Shown: positions 7,569-16,839, counted from the first letter of the stretch. The stretch: 50,609 bases of DNA from Chitinophaga pinensis (GCA_945860565.1 CAMAQS010000009.1:1-50609); one strand, 5' to 3'. The notes: generated from the letters alone by a model not told the origin. Made by a program: numbers and translations.

Positions 7569-10500
7569 ATGCACCGTTCCGCTGAACTGATATACTTTAT
7601 CTGCGAAATCTTTAAAACTAATATGATAAACGTAAACCCCATCTGGTGCTAACTCATTCGCATAACTGCCGTCCCAGGCATCATCTGGTTTGTTAAATTG
7701 TGCAATTTTTTCACCCCAACGGTTATAAATTCTGAATTCGTATTCTTTGGCTCCTGAAACTACAGGTTTGAAATATCTATTTAATCCATCGTTATCACCA
7801 GGTGTGAATGCATTCGGCACAAACAATATAGGGGCATAATAAAGGATAATGTCATTACTCCAAGAAATTCTATCACCATTTAGTTCATAGGCCTTAATTC
7901 TATAACGTTGTCCAAAATGATCTAAGCCATTGTCAAAACTATCTTTTATAGGTAAAGGGTAAGTTTGATACAATTCATAACCTGATTTGTCTTCCAACTG
8001 CCTATATAATTCATATTTCGCGACACCATTATCCCAACCAAAATAAGGAGAAAAAGTAAATATCATTCCCAATGCACCTAGTTTTTCACCGGTTAACAAA
8101 ACACTGGTATTCACATTTGAATAAATGGTATCCCCACAAAGGTTTAAGGTGTATAATCTATAGTCGTAGGCAATTTCATCTGGACTTGCGGAACCATCGT
8201 TATATACGGTATCCCATGCGGCGGTAATTCCAACATTCCAGAAATCTGCATACCCAAAAGGTCTTCGGGTCACTTTAACCACACCATTAGAACGGGGTGC
8301 ATTCTTCAGTTCATATTGGACTAAAATCCCATTGTCTTTAAATGGTGGTGGAGTTACCGTTACCCAGGCACTCGTTAGAATGGGATTATCGAAAAATATC
8401 CCCCAAGACAAAGAATCACCTGAGCAATTCTGATCCGAAATTTCAATTACAGACAACCGCTTTACAGGCGACAATGAATCCCAATTTATAACGGCGGAAT
8501 TAGATGTTCCGGGCAATGGATTAAACATCCCTCCATAAACAGACCAAGTATAAATGCTACCTGGTGACCCTGTAACGGAATAAGAGACGTTATCTATGTT
8601 TGGATAACAAACCACAGAATCTCCACTTAATTTGGTGTTAATGGGTTTAGGGTTAATGAATATTGAAGTTTCATCCCACGGACCTATGCATCCAAAACTA
8701 GAAATGACCCGTGCTCTAATTTTGAATGTACCGAAGTTTGCCAAGTTTAATTCAAGTTTATGGCTTACGGAGGTGGATGTTGCGACAGATTTTGAAACTC
8801 GGTAATTTATTCCTGATGTTACAATTTCCATTGAGTCACCAATATTAAGTGTCCAGTTACCCAGTTCTACCCAAGTATCTTTTTGACATACAGCAGGTTG
8901 ATTGTCAAGAGGGAATATATTTCCAGAAGGAATGGGATTAATTTGTACAAATAATTTATTTACTGGGCTTAAACAAGGCAATCCAGATATACTGTCGTAT
9001 GCTGAAGATTGAACCCCAACCCACCCGATTCCTGTAGCCAGCCAATCTGCTATAATTTGTATTGTACTTTGGCCACTTTTAATGTTTCCCCCAGAGATAC
9101 TCCAATCATAAGTTTCACCATTCACTGCTTTTATTCTATAGGGTACGTTGCTGGTAAATTCACATAAAGAAGTATCACCTGTAGGCCACTGCCCTCTTAA
9201 GGCATGGTTTTTTCTAACAGTTAAAACGGCGGTGTCTATGCATCCAAATCTATTGGTCGCAGTAAGAATAACTGAGCCTAATCCAAGTGCTCCCCAATCG
9301 ACTAAACCTAAGCCATTTGAAGGACTGGTAACATCACGCGTGCCAGTTCCAGACCAAGTATAAATGGTTCTCCATTCAGGATTTAAAACTATGTATTCAA
9401 TGTCTTTATTGTTGGGACAAACGGATATTGGTCCATCAAAAATGGGTTTTATAGATGTAGATTGCACAACAAAAAGAGTATCAATTAGGCTAATACATCC
9501 GACATCATTGGTTGCATATACCAAAACAAATGAACTTCCAGGAAGTTTAAAATCCCAAAGAACCGTAATTTCATCGCTATTAGCCGTTGCCGTTTGTAAA
9601 GTACCATTTTGAACCATCCATCTGTAAGCGATTCTGGGTACTGTGGAAATTTTATAAGTGTATAAGGTATTAACACATACAGTATCAATTCCTTTAATAT
9701 CTGGTTTAGGAGGGCCTTGTAAAAGTCTCACAACGACAGTTTTAAGTGGACTTGGACAACCATGTCTACTAACAACGCTCAATGTAATGACACCAGAATC
9801 ACCAGCACCCCACTCCACTACTAAATTGGTTGCGGTATCTGGACCAATGATTTTACCACCAGAAACTGTCCACAACAATTTATTGCTGTAATCTCTGTTG
9901 TTGGCCGTATAAATTGCACCTCTCTGGTTTTGACAGGACGTAAATGGACCGGAAATTATTTCTTTAGGTAAAAATGGTTTTACCTTGATTAATACGTTTT
10001 GATTGATAAATTTCGATGGACAACCGTTGTCATAAGCTTCAAAGGTTACCCTAAATGTATCTTTTGTTTCTATGTCACAGTCTGGTGTCCAGCAAAAAGT
10101 ACTTTTTACTGATTTTTTATTTGCATTTTTCGCAGGGCTTAAAATAGCTTTTGTACCATTAAAGGTGACGCTACCAGTAAGAATATCGCCATACGCTTGT
10201 AATGTAATCACTTGATCATCGTCAACCAAATCAGAAGCAGTTACATCGGTACAAAAGTTTTCTCCGGCATCGATGGTCCAATAGCGTGAGCCTTTGGAAT
10301 AAGAAATGTTAGGCTTAGAATTTGCTGGACAAGAAATCACCAAAATTTGAAGATCTAACCTCATGGTAGATATTGCCACTCCGTTTCTCCATTCTGTTAC
10401 TTCTATGGCAACAGCAAATCTGCCAACTGTATTGGACAAATAAGTGGTTAAACCATTGTATTGATCAATAGAGGCAATGCCACTGCTGCCAAAAGGCGTG

Positions 10501-11213
10501 GTGGCTGCGTATCCGTTTTGATAATCTACATTCACAAAATTAGACATTGGATCGGCACAGCTTTGAACAATGGGATCTTGTAAATCAGCTCCCTGCCAAG
10601 GTGTTACAAGCCTGTAGGATAAAGAATCTCCATCTGGATCTACTGCTCTATTTCTAACTGTTGTAGTATCTGTTCTACAAATAAATGGTATTGGAATGTC
10701 TAAAAAATAAGGGGAACTATTTTGAATGTTCGACGGGGGAATAAATCCGTAGTAGGTTTGACCCTGATAGGCTTGGCCAAATTGATCCTTTAAATTGTTT
10801 TGTGTGTTGCGGCAACATCTTTCCCATTTTAGGTGATATCCCGTTGTGGAATTGGGTAAGCTAATGGTGGTTTCGTATACTCCTTGTTCTAAGCAAGCTG
10901 AGGCTACTTCAGGACAATTGGTATTACCAACAGGATCTACTTTTTTTCGGGATAGGACTTTTACGACATACGTGGTATAGAGTCGTTTATTTCCATTGTA
11001 AACACACAAGCGAATGTCATCGTCGAAGGGTACTTCGTCTGCAGTACCGTCTTTAGAGCAATCTCTGTAAACAAAAAGTGTAACTCGATATTGATTGGTT
11101 GAACCATTGGTTCCCAGAAATCGGTAAGTTAAAAACCCACCCACTAAATGTGAGGCATAGGCAGGAAATGCCGTTAAAAACAGCAAAAATATATATATTT
11201 TCCTCCCAAACAT
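7557..11213 (-). CDS. T9SS type B surface protein with PKD-like repeats and CHU_C domain
   Basis: I choose the ATG at 11213, where the protein begins with a clear signal peptide (MFGRKIYIFLLFLTAFPAYA), instead of the track start at 11282; this gives 1218 aa. The N-terminal 400 residues form Ig-like modules common to gliding-motility adhesins. Then come about five PKD-like repeats, each starting with a G-x-x-x-x-C motif (GPFTSCQNQ, GIDTVCVN, GPISVCPN, GDTSLCEF, GDSVVCYP) and containing a Y/WxWxV strand. The C-terminus carries VPNAFTPGDNDGLNRYFKP and NRWGEKI, the gliding motility-associated C-terminal (CHU_C) domain, a type B sorting signal for type IX secretion. It is probably a cell-surface adhesin or a structural protein; the ligand is unknown. 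Confidence 0.9.
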   Translation of the reverse strand: MFGRKIYIFLLFLTAFPAYASHLVGGFLTYRFLGTNGSTNQYRVTLFVYRDCSKDGTADEVPFDDDIRLCVYNGNKRLYTTYVVKVLSRKKVDPVGNTNCPEVASACLEQGVYETTISLPNSTTGYHLKWERCCRNTQNNLKDQFGQAYQGQTYYGFIPPSNIQNSSPYFLDIPIPFICRTDTTTVRNRAVDPDGDSLSYRLVTPWQGADLQDPIVQSCADPMSNFVNVDYQNGYAATTPFGSSGIASIDQYNGLTTYLSNTVGRFAVAIEVTEWRNGVAISTMRLDLQILVISCPANSKPNISYSKGSRYWTIDAGENFCTDVTASDLVDDDQVITLQAYGDILTGSVTFNGTKAILSPAKNANKKSVKSTFCWTPDCDIETKDTFRVTFEAYDNGCPSKFINQNVLIKVKPFLPKEIISGPFTSCQNQRGAIYTANNRDYSNKLLWTVSGGKIIGPDTATNLVVEWGAGDSGVITLSVVSRHGCPSPLKTVVVRLLQGPPKPDIKGIDTVCVNTLYTYKISTVPRIAYRWMVQNGTLQTATANSDEITVLWDFKLPGSSFVLVYATNDVGCISLIDTLFVVQSTSIKPIFDGPISVCPNNKDIEYIVLNPEWRTIYTWSGTGTRDVTSPSNGLGLVDWGALGLGSVILTATNRFGCIDTAVLTVRKNHALRGQWPTGDTSLCEFTSNVPYRIKAVNGETYDWSISGGNIKSGQSTIQIIADWLATGIGWVGVQSSAYDSISGLPCLSPVNKLFVQINPIPSGNIFPLDNQPAVCQKDTWVELGNWTLNIGDSMEIVTSGINYRVSKSVATSTSVSHKLELNLANFGTFKIRARVISSFGCIGPWDETSIFINPKPINTKLSGDSVVCYPNIDNVSYSVTGSPGSIYTWSVYGGMFNPLPGTSNSAVINWDSLSPVKRLSVIEISDQNCSGDSLSWGIFFDNPILTSAWVTVTPPPFKDNGILVQYELKNAPRSNGVVKVTRRPFGYADFWNVGITAAWDTVYNDGSASPDEIAYDYRLYTLNLCGDTIYSNVNTSVLLTGEKLGALGMIFTFSPYFGWDNGVAKYELYRQLEDKSGYELYQTYPLPIKDSFDNGLDHFGQRYRIKAYELNGDRISWSNDIILYYAPILFVPNAFTPGDNDGLNRYFKPVVSGAKEYEFRIYNRWGEKIAQFNKPDDAWDGSYANELAPDGVYVYHISFKDFADKVYQFSGTVHLIR

Positions 11214-11309
11214 CTTGTGCACGCTAAATCTTCCACTAAAATAGATAAAAAAATGAGTGTTTTTGTTGTAAAGGGATGTCATTTTTGTGAAAAAAACTAT
11301 TTTCGCGGT

Positions 11310-12380
11310 ATGATTTACAAATCTGATTGCCTACATTTTTTGGGACATATTCCCTGTAAGCCCCATAAAGAGTACGGTTATCACTGTTCCGATTGCCCAA
11401 AATACGCTCCCATTGAGAAGAAAATTCTAATCATTAAACTGGGCGCAATGGGGGATGTAATTCGAACAACACCTCTTATCACTCGATATAAATCGCTCTA
11501 TCCAAATGCAAAATTCACTTGGATTACCCTATTTCCAGACATTTTACCCAAAGGAGAGATCCATGAAATCTATAAATTGAACACAGAAGCAATTTTATAT
11601 GTTCAAAATACCCATTGGGACATTGCTATAAACCTCGATAAAGAGAAGGAAGCAAGTGGATTGTTGAAAATGGTTTCGGCAGATGAAAAATTCGGATTTA
11701 TTCTAAAAGATGGGGTTACACAACCAGTAAATGATTTGGCAAATCACAAATTTTTAACAGGTTTGTTTGACGATGTTAGTCAACAAAACACCAAAAACTA
11801 CTGTACTGAAATTTTCGAATTGTGTGGCATGGAATATAGCGGTGAACCTTATTTGTTAGACAATCATGCAGATAAGGGATATGCCTGGAATTTGCCCTCA
11901 GATAAAAAAATTATCGGATTAAATACGGGCTGTGGAGATCGTTGGACAACGCGGTTATGGAGCATAGAAAAATGGGTTGAACTCGTACAAAAAATACAAG
12001 CGAAAGGAAACTTTCCACTCTTATTGGGTGGTGCTCAAGAACACGAACGTAATTTAAAAATTCAAGAATTGAGTGGTGCAACTTATTTGGGACATTTTTC
12101 TTTGAAGGAGTTCATTAACTTAATTGACCATTGTGATGCAGTTGTAACGCAAGTAACTATGGGAATGCACCTTACATTGGGATTGGGCAAACGAATTGTA
12201 TTGATGAATAACATATTTAATCCACACGAATTTGATTTATTTGGTAAGGGTGAAATTGTACAACCTACAAAACAATGTCAGTGTTTTTATCTCGGAAAGT
12301 GCAAATTGGGAACTTCTTGTATGGAAGACATATCAGCAGAGAGTGCCATGGATGCATTGAATCGAGTTCTATTGACTTAA
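11310..12380 (+). CDS. Glycosyltransferase family 9 (heptosyltransferase-like)
   Basis: The track ORF begins at a GTG at 11217; I prefer the ATG at 11310 (MIYKSDCLHF), giving 356 aa. The GT9 fold is shown by KKILIIKLGAMGDVIRTTPL near residue 38 and by the C-terminal half with PLLLGGAQEHE and HCDAVVTQVTMGMHL. GT9 enzymes add heptose or related sugars to lipopolysaccharide cores at the inner membrane. The N-terminus has four cysteines (C7, C16, C26, C29) and the C-terminus another cluster (QCQCFYLGKCKLGTSC), an arrangement seen in a subgroup of GT9 proteins and possibly metal binding. No other LPS gene is adjacent. Confidence 0.82.
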   Translation: MIYKSDCLHFLGHIPCKPHKEYGYHCSDCPKYAPIEKKILIIKLGAMGDVIRTTPLITRYKSLYPNAKFTWITLFPDILPKGEIHEIYKLNTEAILYVQNTHWDIAINLDKEKEASGLLKMVSADEKFGFILKDGVTQPVNDLANHKFLTGLFDDVSQQNTKNYCTEIFELCGMEYSGEPYLLDNHADKGYAWNLPSDKKIIGLNTGCGDRWTTRLWSIEKWVELVQKIQAKGNFPLLLGGAQEHERNLKIQELSGATYLGHFSLKEFINLIDHCDAVVTQVTMGMHLTLGLGKRIVLMNNIFNPHEFDLFGKGEIVQPTKQCQCFYLGKCKLGTSCMEDISAESAMDALNRVLLT

Positions 12381-12458
12381 TTGGCAATGGATTAGAGTAA
12401 ATATTGGGAGAATCAAACCTTTTTGTATATCAAAATGGGATTTTAGTGAATTAAAAAT

Positions 12459-12488
12459 TTGTTAAATATTATTTTTTTGCTAATTTTG
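12459..12488 (+). promoter_or_regulatory. Canonical Bacteroidota promoter of the tRNA gene
   Basis: TTG at 12459-12461, a 19-base spacer, then TAATTTTG at 12481-12488 form an exact match to the Bacteroidota housekeeping promoter (TTG-N19-TAnnTTTG). The predicted transcript start lies a few bases before the tRNA 5' end at 12499. It is one of the clearest promoters in the window. Confidence 0.8.
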
Positions 12489-12498
12489 CACCTCATTT

Positions 12499-12575
12499 GG
12501 CGAGGTAGCTCAGGTGGTTAGAGCGCAGGATTCATAACCCTGAGGTCGGGGGTTCAATTCCCCCTTTCGCTACCA
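12499..12575 (+). tRNA. tRNA-Met (CAT anticodon)
   Basis: A full cloverleaf can be folded: acceptor GGCGAGG with TTTCGCT (three G-U pairs), D stem GCTC/GAGC, anticodon loop TTCATAA, a 5-base variable loop, T stem GGGGG/CCCCC with loop TTCAATT, and discriminator A. The CCA end is encoded. An A-C mismatch closes the anticodon stem. The first acceptor pair is G-U and the anticodon stem lacks the three G-C pairs of initiators, which suggests an elongator. A lysidine-modified tRNA-Ile cannot be excluded by eye. A promoter and a terminator flank it closely. Confidence 0.92.
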
Positions 12576-12580
12576 AATTT

Positions 12581-12609
12581 AAGGCTGTCTTTTTGACGGC
12601 CTTTTTTTT
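12581..12609 (+). terminator. Intrinsic terminator of tRNA-Met
   Basis: AAGGCTGTC and GACGGCCTT form a 9-bp stem with one G-U pair and a TTTT loop, followed by a run of T. It starts 6 bases after the tRNA CCA end, so the tRNA is a single-gene transcription unit. Confidence 0.85.
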
Positions 12610-12696
12610 GTTAAAAGTTGAATTGATTTTTGCATTAAATTCAAATATTAATTCAATAAACATTAGCAATTTTTAACATTCCCTGTTTCGAGTGCT

Positions 12697-12704
12697 TAGA
12701 TTTG
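12697..12704 (+). promoter_or_regulatory. -7 element upstream of the beta-CASP hydrolase gene
   Basis: TAGATTTG matches TAnnTTTG exactly and ends 3 bases before the chosen ATG at 12708. No TTG lies at the proper -33 distance. If used, it would give a leaderless mRNA. Confidence 0.4.
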
Positions 12705-12707
12705 TAT

Positions 12708-14126
12708 ATGCAAATCTTTCCTACCCTTACTAGCTATGGAGCCGCCAAAACAGTTACAGGTTCTAAACATCTAATTACAACCGTTACCGGCGAACATATT
12801 TTGATGGATTGTGGTCTGTTTCAAGGTGAAGGCAAAGAAAGTGACGTATTAAATAGAGATTGGGGATTTGACCCAAAATCCATCGACTTTGTTATCCTTT
12901 CACACGCTCACATTGACCACACCGGATTGTTGCCCAAACTGGTGCGCGATGGTTTTTCTGGTCCCATTTATTGCAATGGCGCAACTAAAGACTTGTGTGA
13001 AATCATGTTGATGGATGGCGCACACATTCAAGAAAGCGACTTAAAACGGGTGAATCAACATCGAAACAGAAAAGGAATTCCCCCATTGGAAGCACTTTAC
13101 GGCAAGGAAGATGTATCGAATTGTTTGTCCCAATTTACCCTTGTTCAAGACAACAAAGAATTTAAAATCGGCCAGTCTACCTATGTGAAACTGATTCCTA
13201 ACGCCCATATTTTGGGGAGTTCTGCCATCCATTTAAGTTTGATAAATTTGGACGGAGAAAGAATAACTTTAACTTTTACGGGGGATATTGGACGCGATTC
13301 GGACCAAATATTGGATGGCCCATTTGCATTTCCACCTTCGGATTATATCATTTCTGAAAGCACCTATGGAAATCGACTACACCCAGGTGCAGAAGATGCC
13401 AAAGAGGCCTTTTTTAATATGATACAAGATGTGTGTGTCGAAAAAAATGGCAAAATAATTGTACCCGCATTTTCCATAGATAGAACCCAAGAAATAGTGT
13501 ATCTGTTAGATCAACTGGCTTTTGAAAAAAGACTGCCGAGCATTCCTGTTTATGTTGACAGTCCTTTAAGTGTAAAAGCTACGCACATAATGTCAAAACA
13601 CAGAGAGTTGTACAATCCAGAAATTTTGGAATACATTACAAAAGATGGAGATCCCTTTGATTTCCCCAATTTGCATTATGTAAGCACGGTGGAAGAATCC
13701 AGGGCCATCAATGAAATAAACTCTGCAGCAATCATCATTTCTGCCAGCGGAATGGCAGAAGCAGGTCGTGTGAAACACCATATCGCCAACAATATAGAAA
13801 ATCAGAACAATGCAATTTTGTTGGTAGGCTATGCCACGCCGTTTAGTTTGGCGGGACAACTAATTCAAGGCAAAGAAGAGGTGCGTATTTTTGGTGATTT
13901 TTATAATGTAAATGCCAAAATCTACAGAATGTCCAATTTTAGTGCCCATGCCGATTACCAAGAAATGATTGATTATTTAACATTGAATGACCCATCAACG
14001 GTAAAAAAGGTATTTTTGGTTCATGGTGAAGAATCGGTGATGGATGAATTTGCAGAGAAATTAAAAAATGCAGGATTTGATAGGGTTCAAAAATTGGAAC
14101 GCGGTGTAAGTATCGATTTAAAATAG
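12708..14126 (+). CDS. Beta-CASP metallo-beta-lactamase hydrolase (RNA-specificity domain)
   Basis: The track ORF starts at a TTG; the ATG at 12708 gives 472 aa beginning MQIFPTLTSYGAAKTVTGS. The metallo-beta-lactamase signature is SHAHIDHTGLLPKL, and TFTGDIGRDSDQILD and SESTYGNRLHPG follow. The beta-CASP insert and the RMMBL tail are seen in IIVPAFSIDRTQEIVYLL, ISASGMAEAGRVKHH and NFSAHADYQEMIDYL. This is the architecture of CPSF73-like nucleases (YSH1/MBL group), zinc enzymes that cut RNA. A role in RNA processing is likely but the substrate is not known. A repeat array starts at its stop codon. Confidence 0.88.
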   Translation: MQIFPTLTSYGAAKTVTGSKHLITTVTGEHILMDCGLFQGEGKESDVLNRDWGFDPKSIDFVILSHAHIDHTGLLPKLVRDGFSGPIYCNGATKDLCEIMLMDGAHIQESDLKRVNQHRNRKGIPPLEALYGKEDVSNCLSQFTLVQDNKEFKIGQSTYVKLIPNAHILGSSAIHLSLINLDGERITLTFTGDIGRDSDQILDGPFAFPPSDYIISESTYGNRLHPGAEDAKEAFFNMIQDVCVEKNGKIIVPAFSIDRTQEIVYLLDQLAFEKRLPSIPVYVDSPLSVKATHIMSKHRELYNPEILEYITKDGDPFDFPNLHYVSTVEESRAINEINSAAIIISASGMAEAGRVKHHIANNIENQNNAILLVGYATPFSLAGQLIQGKEEVRIFGDFYNVNAKIYRMSNFSAHADYQEMIDYLTLNDPSTVKKVFLVHGEESVMDEFAEKLKNAGFDRVQKLERGVSIDLK

Positions 14127-14215
14127 TTAGGGGTAGAAAATACAAAATAGTTAGGGGTAGAAGATACGAAATAGATAGGGGTAGAAGATACGAAATAGAT
14201 AGGGGTAGAAAATTT
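14121..14215 (+). repeat. Four direct 24-bp repeats
   Basis: Four copies of a unit close to AATAGwTAGGGGTAGAAnAT are spaced by exactly 24 bases (TAG at 14124, 14148, 14172 and 14196). The third and fourth units carry GAT where the first two have GTT. There are no unique spacers between units, so this is a tandem array, not CRISPR. The first unit overlaps the last codons of the hydrolase gene. Confidence 0.9.
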
Positions 14216-14225
14216 TCTACCCCTA
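14200..14225. terminator. 26-bp perfect palindrome ending the repeat array; possible terminator
   Basis: TAGGGGTAGAAAA is followed directly by its exact reverse complement. The downstream arm continues into CTACTATTTT, so it is an inverted copy of the same 24-bp unit (one T shorter). Any of the four direct units could pair with this inverted copy. The hairpin could terminate transcription from the upstream gene, though a long U tract is missing. Confidence 0.6.
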
Positions 14226-14274
14226 CTATTTTAATATAAAGTCTACAATAAAAGACAGTACAACATACTTCGAA

Positions 14275-14303
14275 TTGTTTGATAGCCTTAATCTCTAATT
14301 TTG
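14275..14303 (+). promoter_or_regulatory. Promoter of the alpha/beta hydrolase gene
   Basis: TTG at 14275-14277, an 18-base spacer and TAATTTTG at 14296-14303 match the Bacteroidota promoter. The ATG begins 4 bases after the -7 box, so the transcript should be leaderless or start at or just inside the codon. Confidence 0.65.
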
Positions 14304-14307
14304 CTTT

Positions 14308-15774
14308 ATGAAATTGCGATTGTTATTCTTGTTTTCGTTGTTAAATGCCTTTACCCTAAATGCTCAATTTGATCCATTTCCAGGAATTTGGTCTGGCGAT
14401 ATTTTGGTGCAAGGTTCAAAATTGAATTTGATATTTAAAATCAAGAAAAATACAATAAATGACCCCGCATTAAAATATACATCCAAAATGGATGTCCCCA
14501 TGCAAATGGCTAAAAACATTGAAGTGGATGAAACCCTCATCAAGAAAAAAAACATAACATTCAACATCCGCATTCTTGGTGCGAATTTCAAAGGTAAAAT
14601 AATAGATACCAATCATATAGAGGGTGTGTTTTATCAAAATAAGACATCATTTGAGTTAATATTGACAAAAACTTACATTGAATCTGAATTAGACAGACCA
14701 CAAACACCCAAACCACCATTTAAATACGGCATTGAATCGGCGGTATTTTCAAATCATGAAGGGGACATTTTATTTTCTGGCAGCCTTACCTATCCCAAAA
14801 CACTAGATGCCACAAAACATCCGGTCGTGATTTTATTTTCAGGCAGTGGAGCCCAAACCAGAGATGGCAATATCTTTGGTCATCAAACTTATTGGGTTAT
14901 TGCAGATCATTTAACCAAAGCGGGGTTTGCCGTACTTCGGGTGGACGACAGAGGTGCTGGAAACACAAAAGTAAAACCTTCTAAAATGAACTACACCACT
15001 GCCGATTTAATTGAGGATGGAGTAGATTATGTGCAATATATTAAAACCTTGCCAATGATTGATAGCAACAGAATCTTTTTAATTGGACATTCTGAAGGTG
15101 GTGCTGTGGCAGCGGCTGTTGCAGCAAAAAATAAGAAAATTCGGGGCATCATTGGACTTGCGCCATCTTTGATATCGGGATTAGACATCAATACCTACCA
15201 AAATACCCAAATTATTGATAACTTTAAAATGGACAGTACTTCGAAGCGTTTGTATGTTCATTTACACAGAATGATGGTTAATAATTGCGCTTTGTTGCCA
15301 AATAATTCGGGTCTTTCAGCCTATAAAACCATGGTTGATTCCGTTTACGCCGTTTGGTACCAGCAGGCTAACTTTCAAAATAAAAAATCCATCAAAATAA
15401 TTGGTAAGCAACTAAAAGGGAAAAAATTCAAAACGGTAAATCAATCATTGCAATCGGTTTACCAACCCATTGCTTACAATGCTTGGATGAAATATTTTCT
15501 GCAGTATAATCCAATGGTAGATTGGATGAACGTAAAATGTCCTGCATTGATTTTAAATGGCAGTAAGGACTTGCAAGTGCCAGTATCCCTCAATAAAGTT
15601 GCCTTTGAAAAAATTAATAGGCACAAAGACATTACTTTCAAAGAGTTGAATGATATAAATCATCTATTTCAGAAGTGTGAGACTGGATTGTTGCTAGAAT
15701 ACGGACAGATAACAGAAACTGTGAATCCAGAAGTTTTGATAGAAATGAGCAAGTGGCTTGATGCCCACAAATAA
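14308..15774 (+). CDS. Secreted alpha/beta-fold hydrolase
   Basis: A 488-aa protein with a signal peptide (LLFLFSLLNAFTLNA), so it is exported. Residues 20-120 form a small beta domain (FPGIWSGDILVQGSKLNLIF) often found in front of such hydrolases. The catalytic domain starts near FSGSLTYPK; the nucleophile elbow is LIGHSEGGAVAA (GxSxG), the oxyanion region is near ILFSGSGAQTRDG, and the likely acid and histidine are in LNGSKDLQVP and DINHLFQ. It resembles bacterial esterases or S9-like hydrolases; the substrate cannot be predicted. It ends directly against the convergent pdxA gene with no gap. Confidence 0.85.
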   Translation: MKLRLLFLFSLLNAFTLNAQFDPFPGIWSGDILVQGSKLNLIFKIKKNTINDPALKYTSKMDVPMQMAKNIEVDETLIKKKNITFNIRILGANFKGKIIDTNHIEGVFYQNKTSFELILTKTYIESELDRPQTPKPPFKYGIESAVFSNHEGDILFSGSLTYPKTLDATKHPVVILFSGSGAQTRDGNIFGHQTYWVIADHLTKAGFAVLRVDDRGAGNTKVKPSKMNYTTADLIEDGVDYVQYIKTLPMIDSNRIFLIGHSEGGAVAAAVAAKNKKIRGIIGLAPSLISGLDINTYQNTQIIDNFKMDSTSKRLYVHLHRMMVNNCALLPNNSGLSAYKTMVDSVYAVWYQQANFQNKKSIKIIGKQLKGKKFKTVNQSLQSVYQPIAYNAWMKYFLQYNPMVDWMNVKCPALILNGSKDLQVPVSLNKVAFEKINRHKDITFKELNDINHLFQKCETGLLLEYGQITETVNPEVLIEMSKWLDAHK

Positions 15775-16839
15775 TTAGAAATCTATTCTAAAGCGCTCTC
15801 TTCTTAAATCACTGTAAGGCAGTGGGTTTTCAAAATCTTCTGAAAATTGTTTTCTATTTTTCACAATTCGAATGGCTTCGTAAATGGCAGTTCTCATGCT
15901 CAATGCTTCAGCTGTTCCTTTTCCTGCCAAACTATAAGCTGTTCCGTGATCAGGACTAGTCCTTACCAATGGCAGACCTGCTGTGAAATTAACTCCATCG
16001 TAAAAAGCCAATGATTTGAATGGTATTAATCCTTGATCGTGGTACATGGCCAAAACGGCATCGAAGGCAGCATATTGTCCACTGCCAAAAAAGCTGTCTG
16101 CAGAATAAGGTCCATATATCAATTTACCTTGATCAAACAACTTTTTGATTGCAGGCTGAATGACTTCGGTTTCTTCTTTACCCAATAATCCATTGTCGCC
16201 GGCATGCGGGTTTAATCCTAAAACGGCAATCCTTGGTTTTATGCGGTTAAAATCTTCCCTCAAAGAATGATGAACCACTTCTAATTTTTGGATAATTTTA
16301 TCGGTGGTCAGATTTTTAGATACATCAGATATAGGCAAATGTTCGGTAACTAGTGCGACCTTAATTTCTTCACTTTCTAAAAACATGGCATAATTGGCAA
16401 CCTTGAAAAAGGAAGCAATAAAACCAGTATGTCCCGTAAAGGTAGGCTCTGACTTGGCAACGGTAGATTTATCTAGTGGTGCAGTCACCAAGGCATCTAA
16501 GTTTTTGGCATCGGCCAACGCTGCATTTAAACAATTGAGTGCTTCTTTTCCTGCTGATTCAGAAGGAATTCCAGCTTGTATTTCGTGGGTGGATTCACTA
16601 CCAACCACCAAATTTAATTTACCAGGAAGAGCCTGTTCTGCTGAGCGAACCAGGTTATACATAGGCTGCTCCATTTGCAGCATTTTTTTATAAAACGTAA
16701 ATGTTTTGGGTGAAGCGTAAAGAACCGGGATACAATATTTGTAAATATTCTCATCCTCAAAAATTCTAAGGATTAGCTCCATTCCCACTCCATTTGGGTC
16801 ACCTTGTGTAATCCCAATTTTTAACAATTTAGTTTCCAT
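15775..16839 (-). CDS. pdxA: 4-hydroxythreonine-4-phosphate dehydrogenase PdxA
   Basis: A 354-aa metal-dependent dehydrogenase of pyridoxal-5'-phosphate biosynthesis (DXP-dependent route) that oxidises 4-phosphohydroxy-L-threonine with NAD. The N-terminus IGITQGDPNGVGMEL is diagnostic. TFTGHTGFIA carries a conserved metal-binding His, NPHAGDNGLLG a second, and AMYHDQGLIPFK a third. The C-terminal LVRTSPDHGTAYSLAGKG is also typical. The start overlaps the end of pepA by 11 bases, so the two are one operon, with pdxA second. Confidence 0.96.
   Translation of the reverse strand: METKLLKIGITQGDPNGVGMELILRIFEDENIYKYCIPVLYASPKTFTFYKKMLQMEQPMYNLVRSAEQALPGKLNLVVGSESTHEIQAGIPSESAGKEALNCLNAALADAKNLDALVTAPLDKSTVAKSEPTFTGHTGFIASFFKVANYAMFLESEEIKVALVTEHLPISDVSKNLTTDKIIQKLEVVHHSLREDFNRIKPRIAVLGLNPHAGDNGLLGKEETEVIQPAIKKLFDQGKLIYGPYSADSFFGSGQYAAFDAVLAMYHDQGLIPFKSLAFYDGVNFTAGLPLVRTSPDHGTAYSLAGKGTAEALSMRTAIYEAIRIVKNRKQFSEDFENPLPYSDLRRERFRIDF

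Noticed and set aside
11217-11282. Overlapping divergent starts of the T9SS gene and the GT9 gene as in the ORF track
   Set aside because: Both track starts precede the natural N-termini (a signal peptide at 11213 and MIYKSDC at 11310); the chosen starts remove the overlap.
14121-14225. Possible CRISPR array
   Set aside because: The repeats are directly adjacent with no unique spacers and there are no cas genes.
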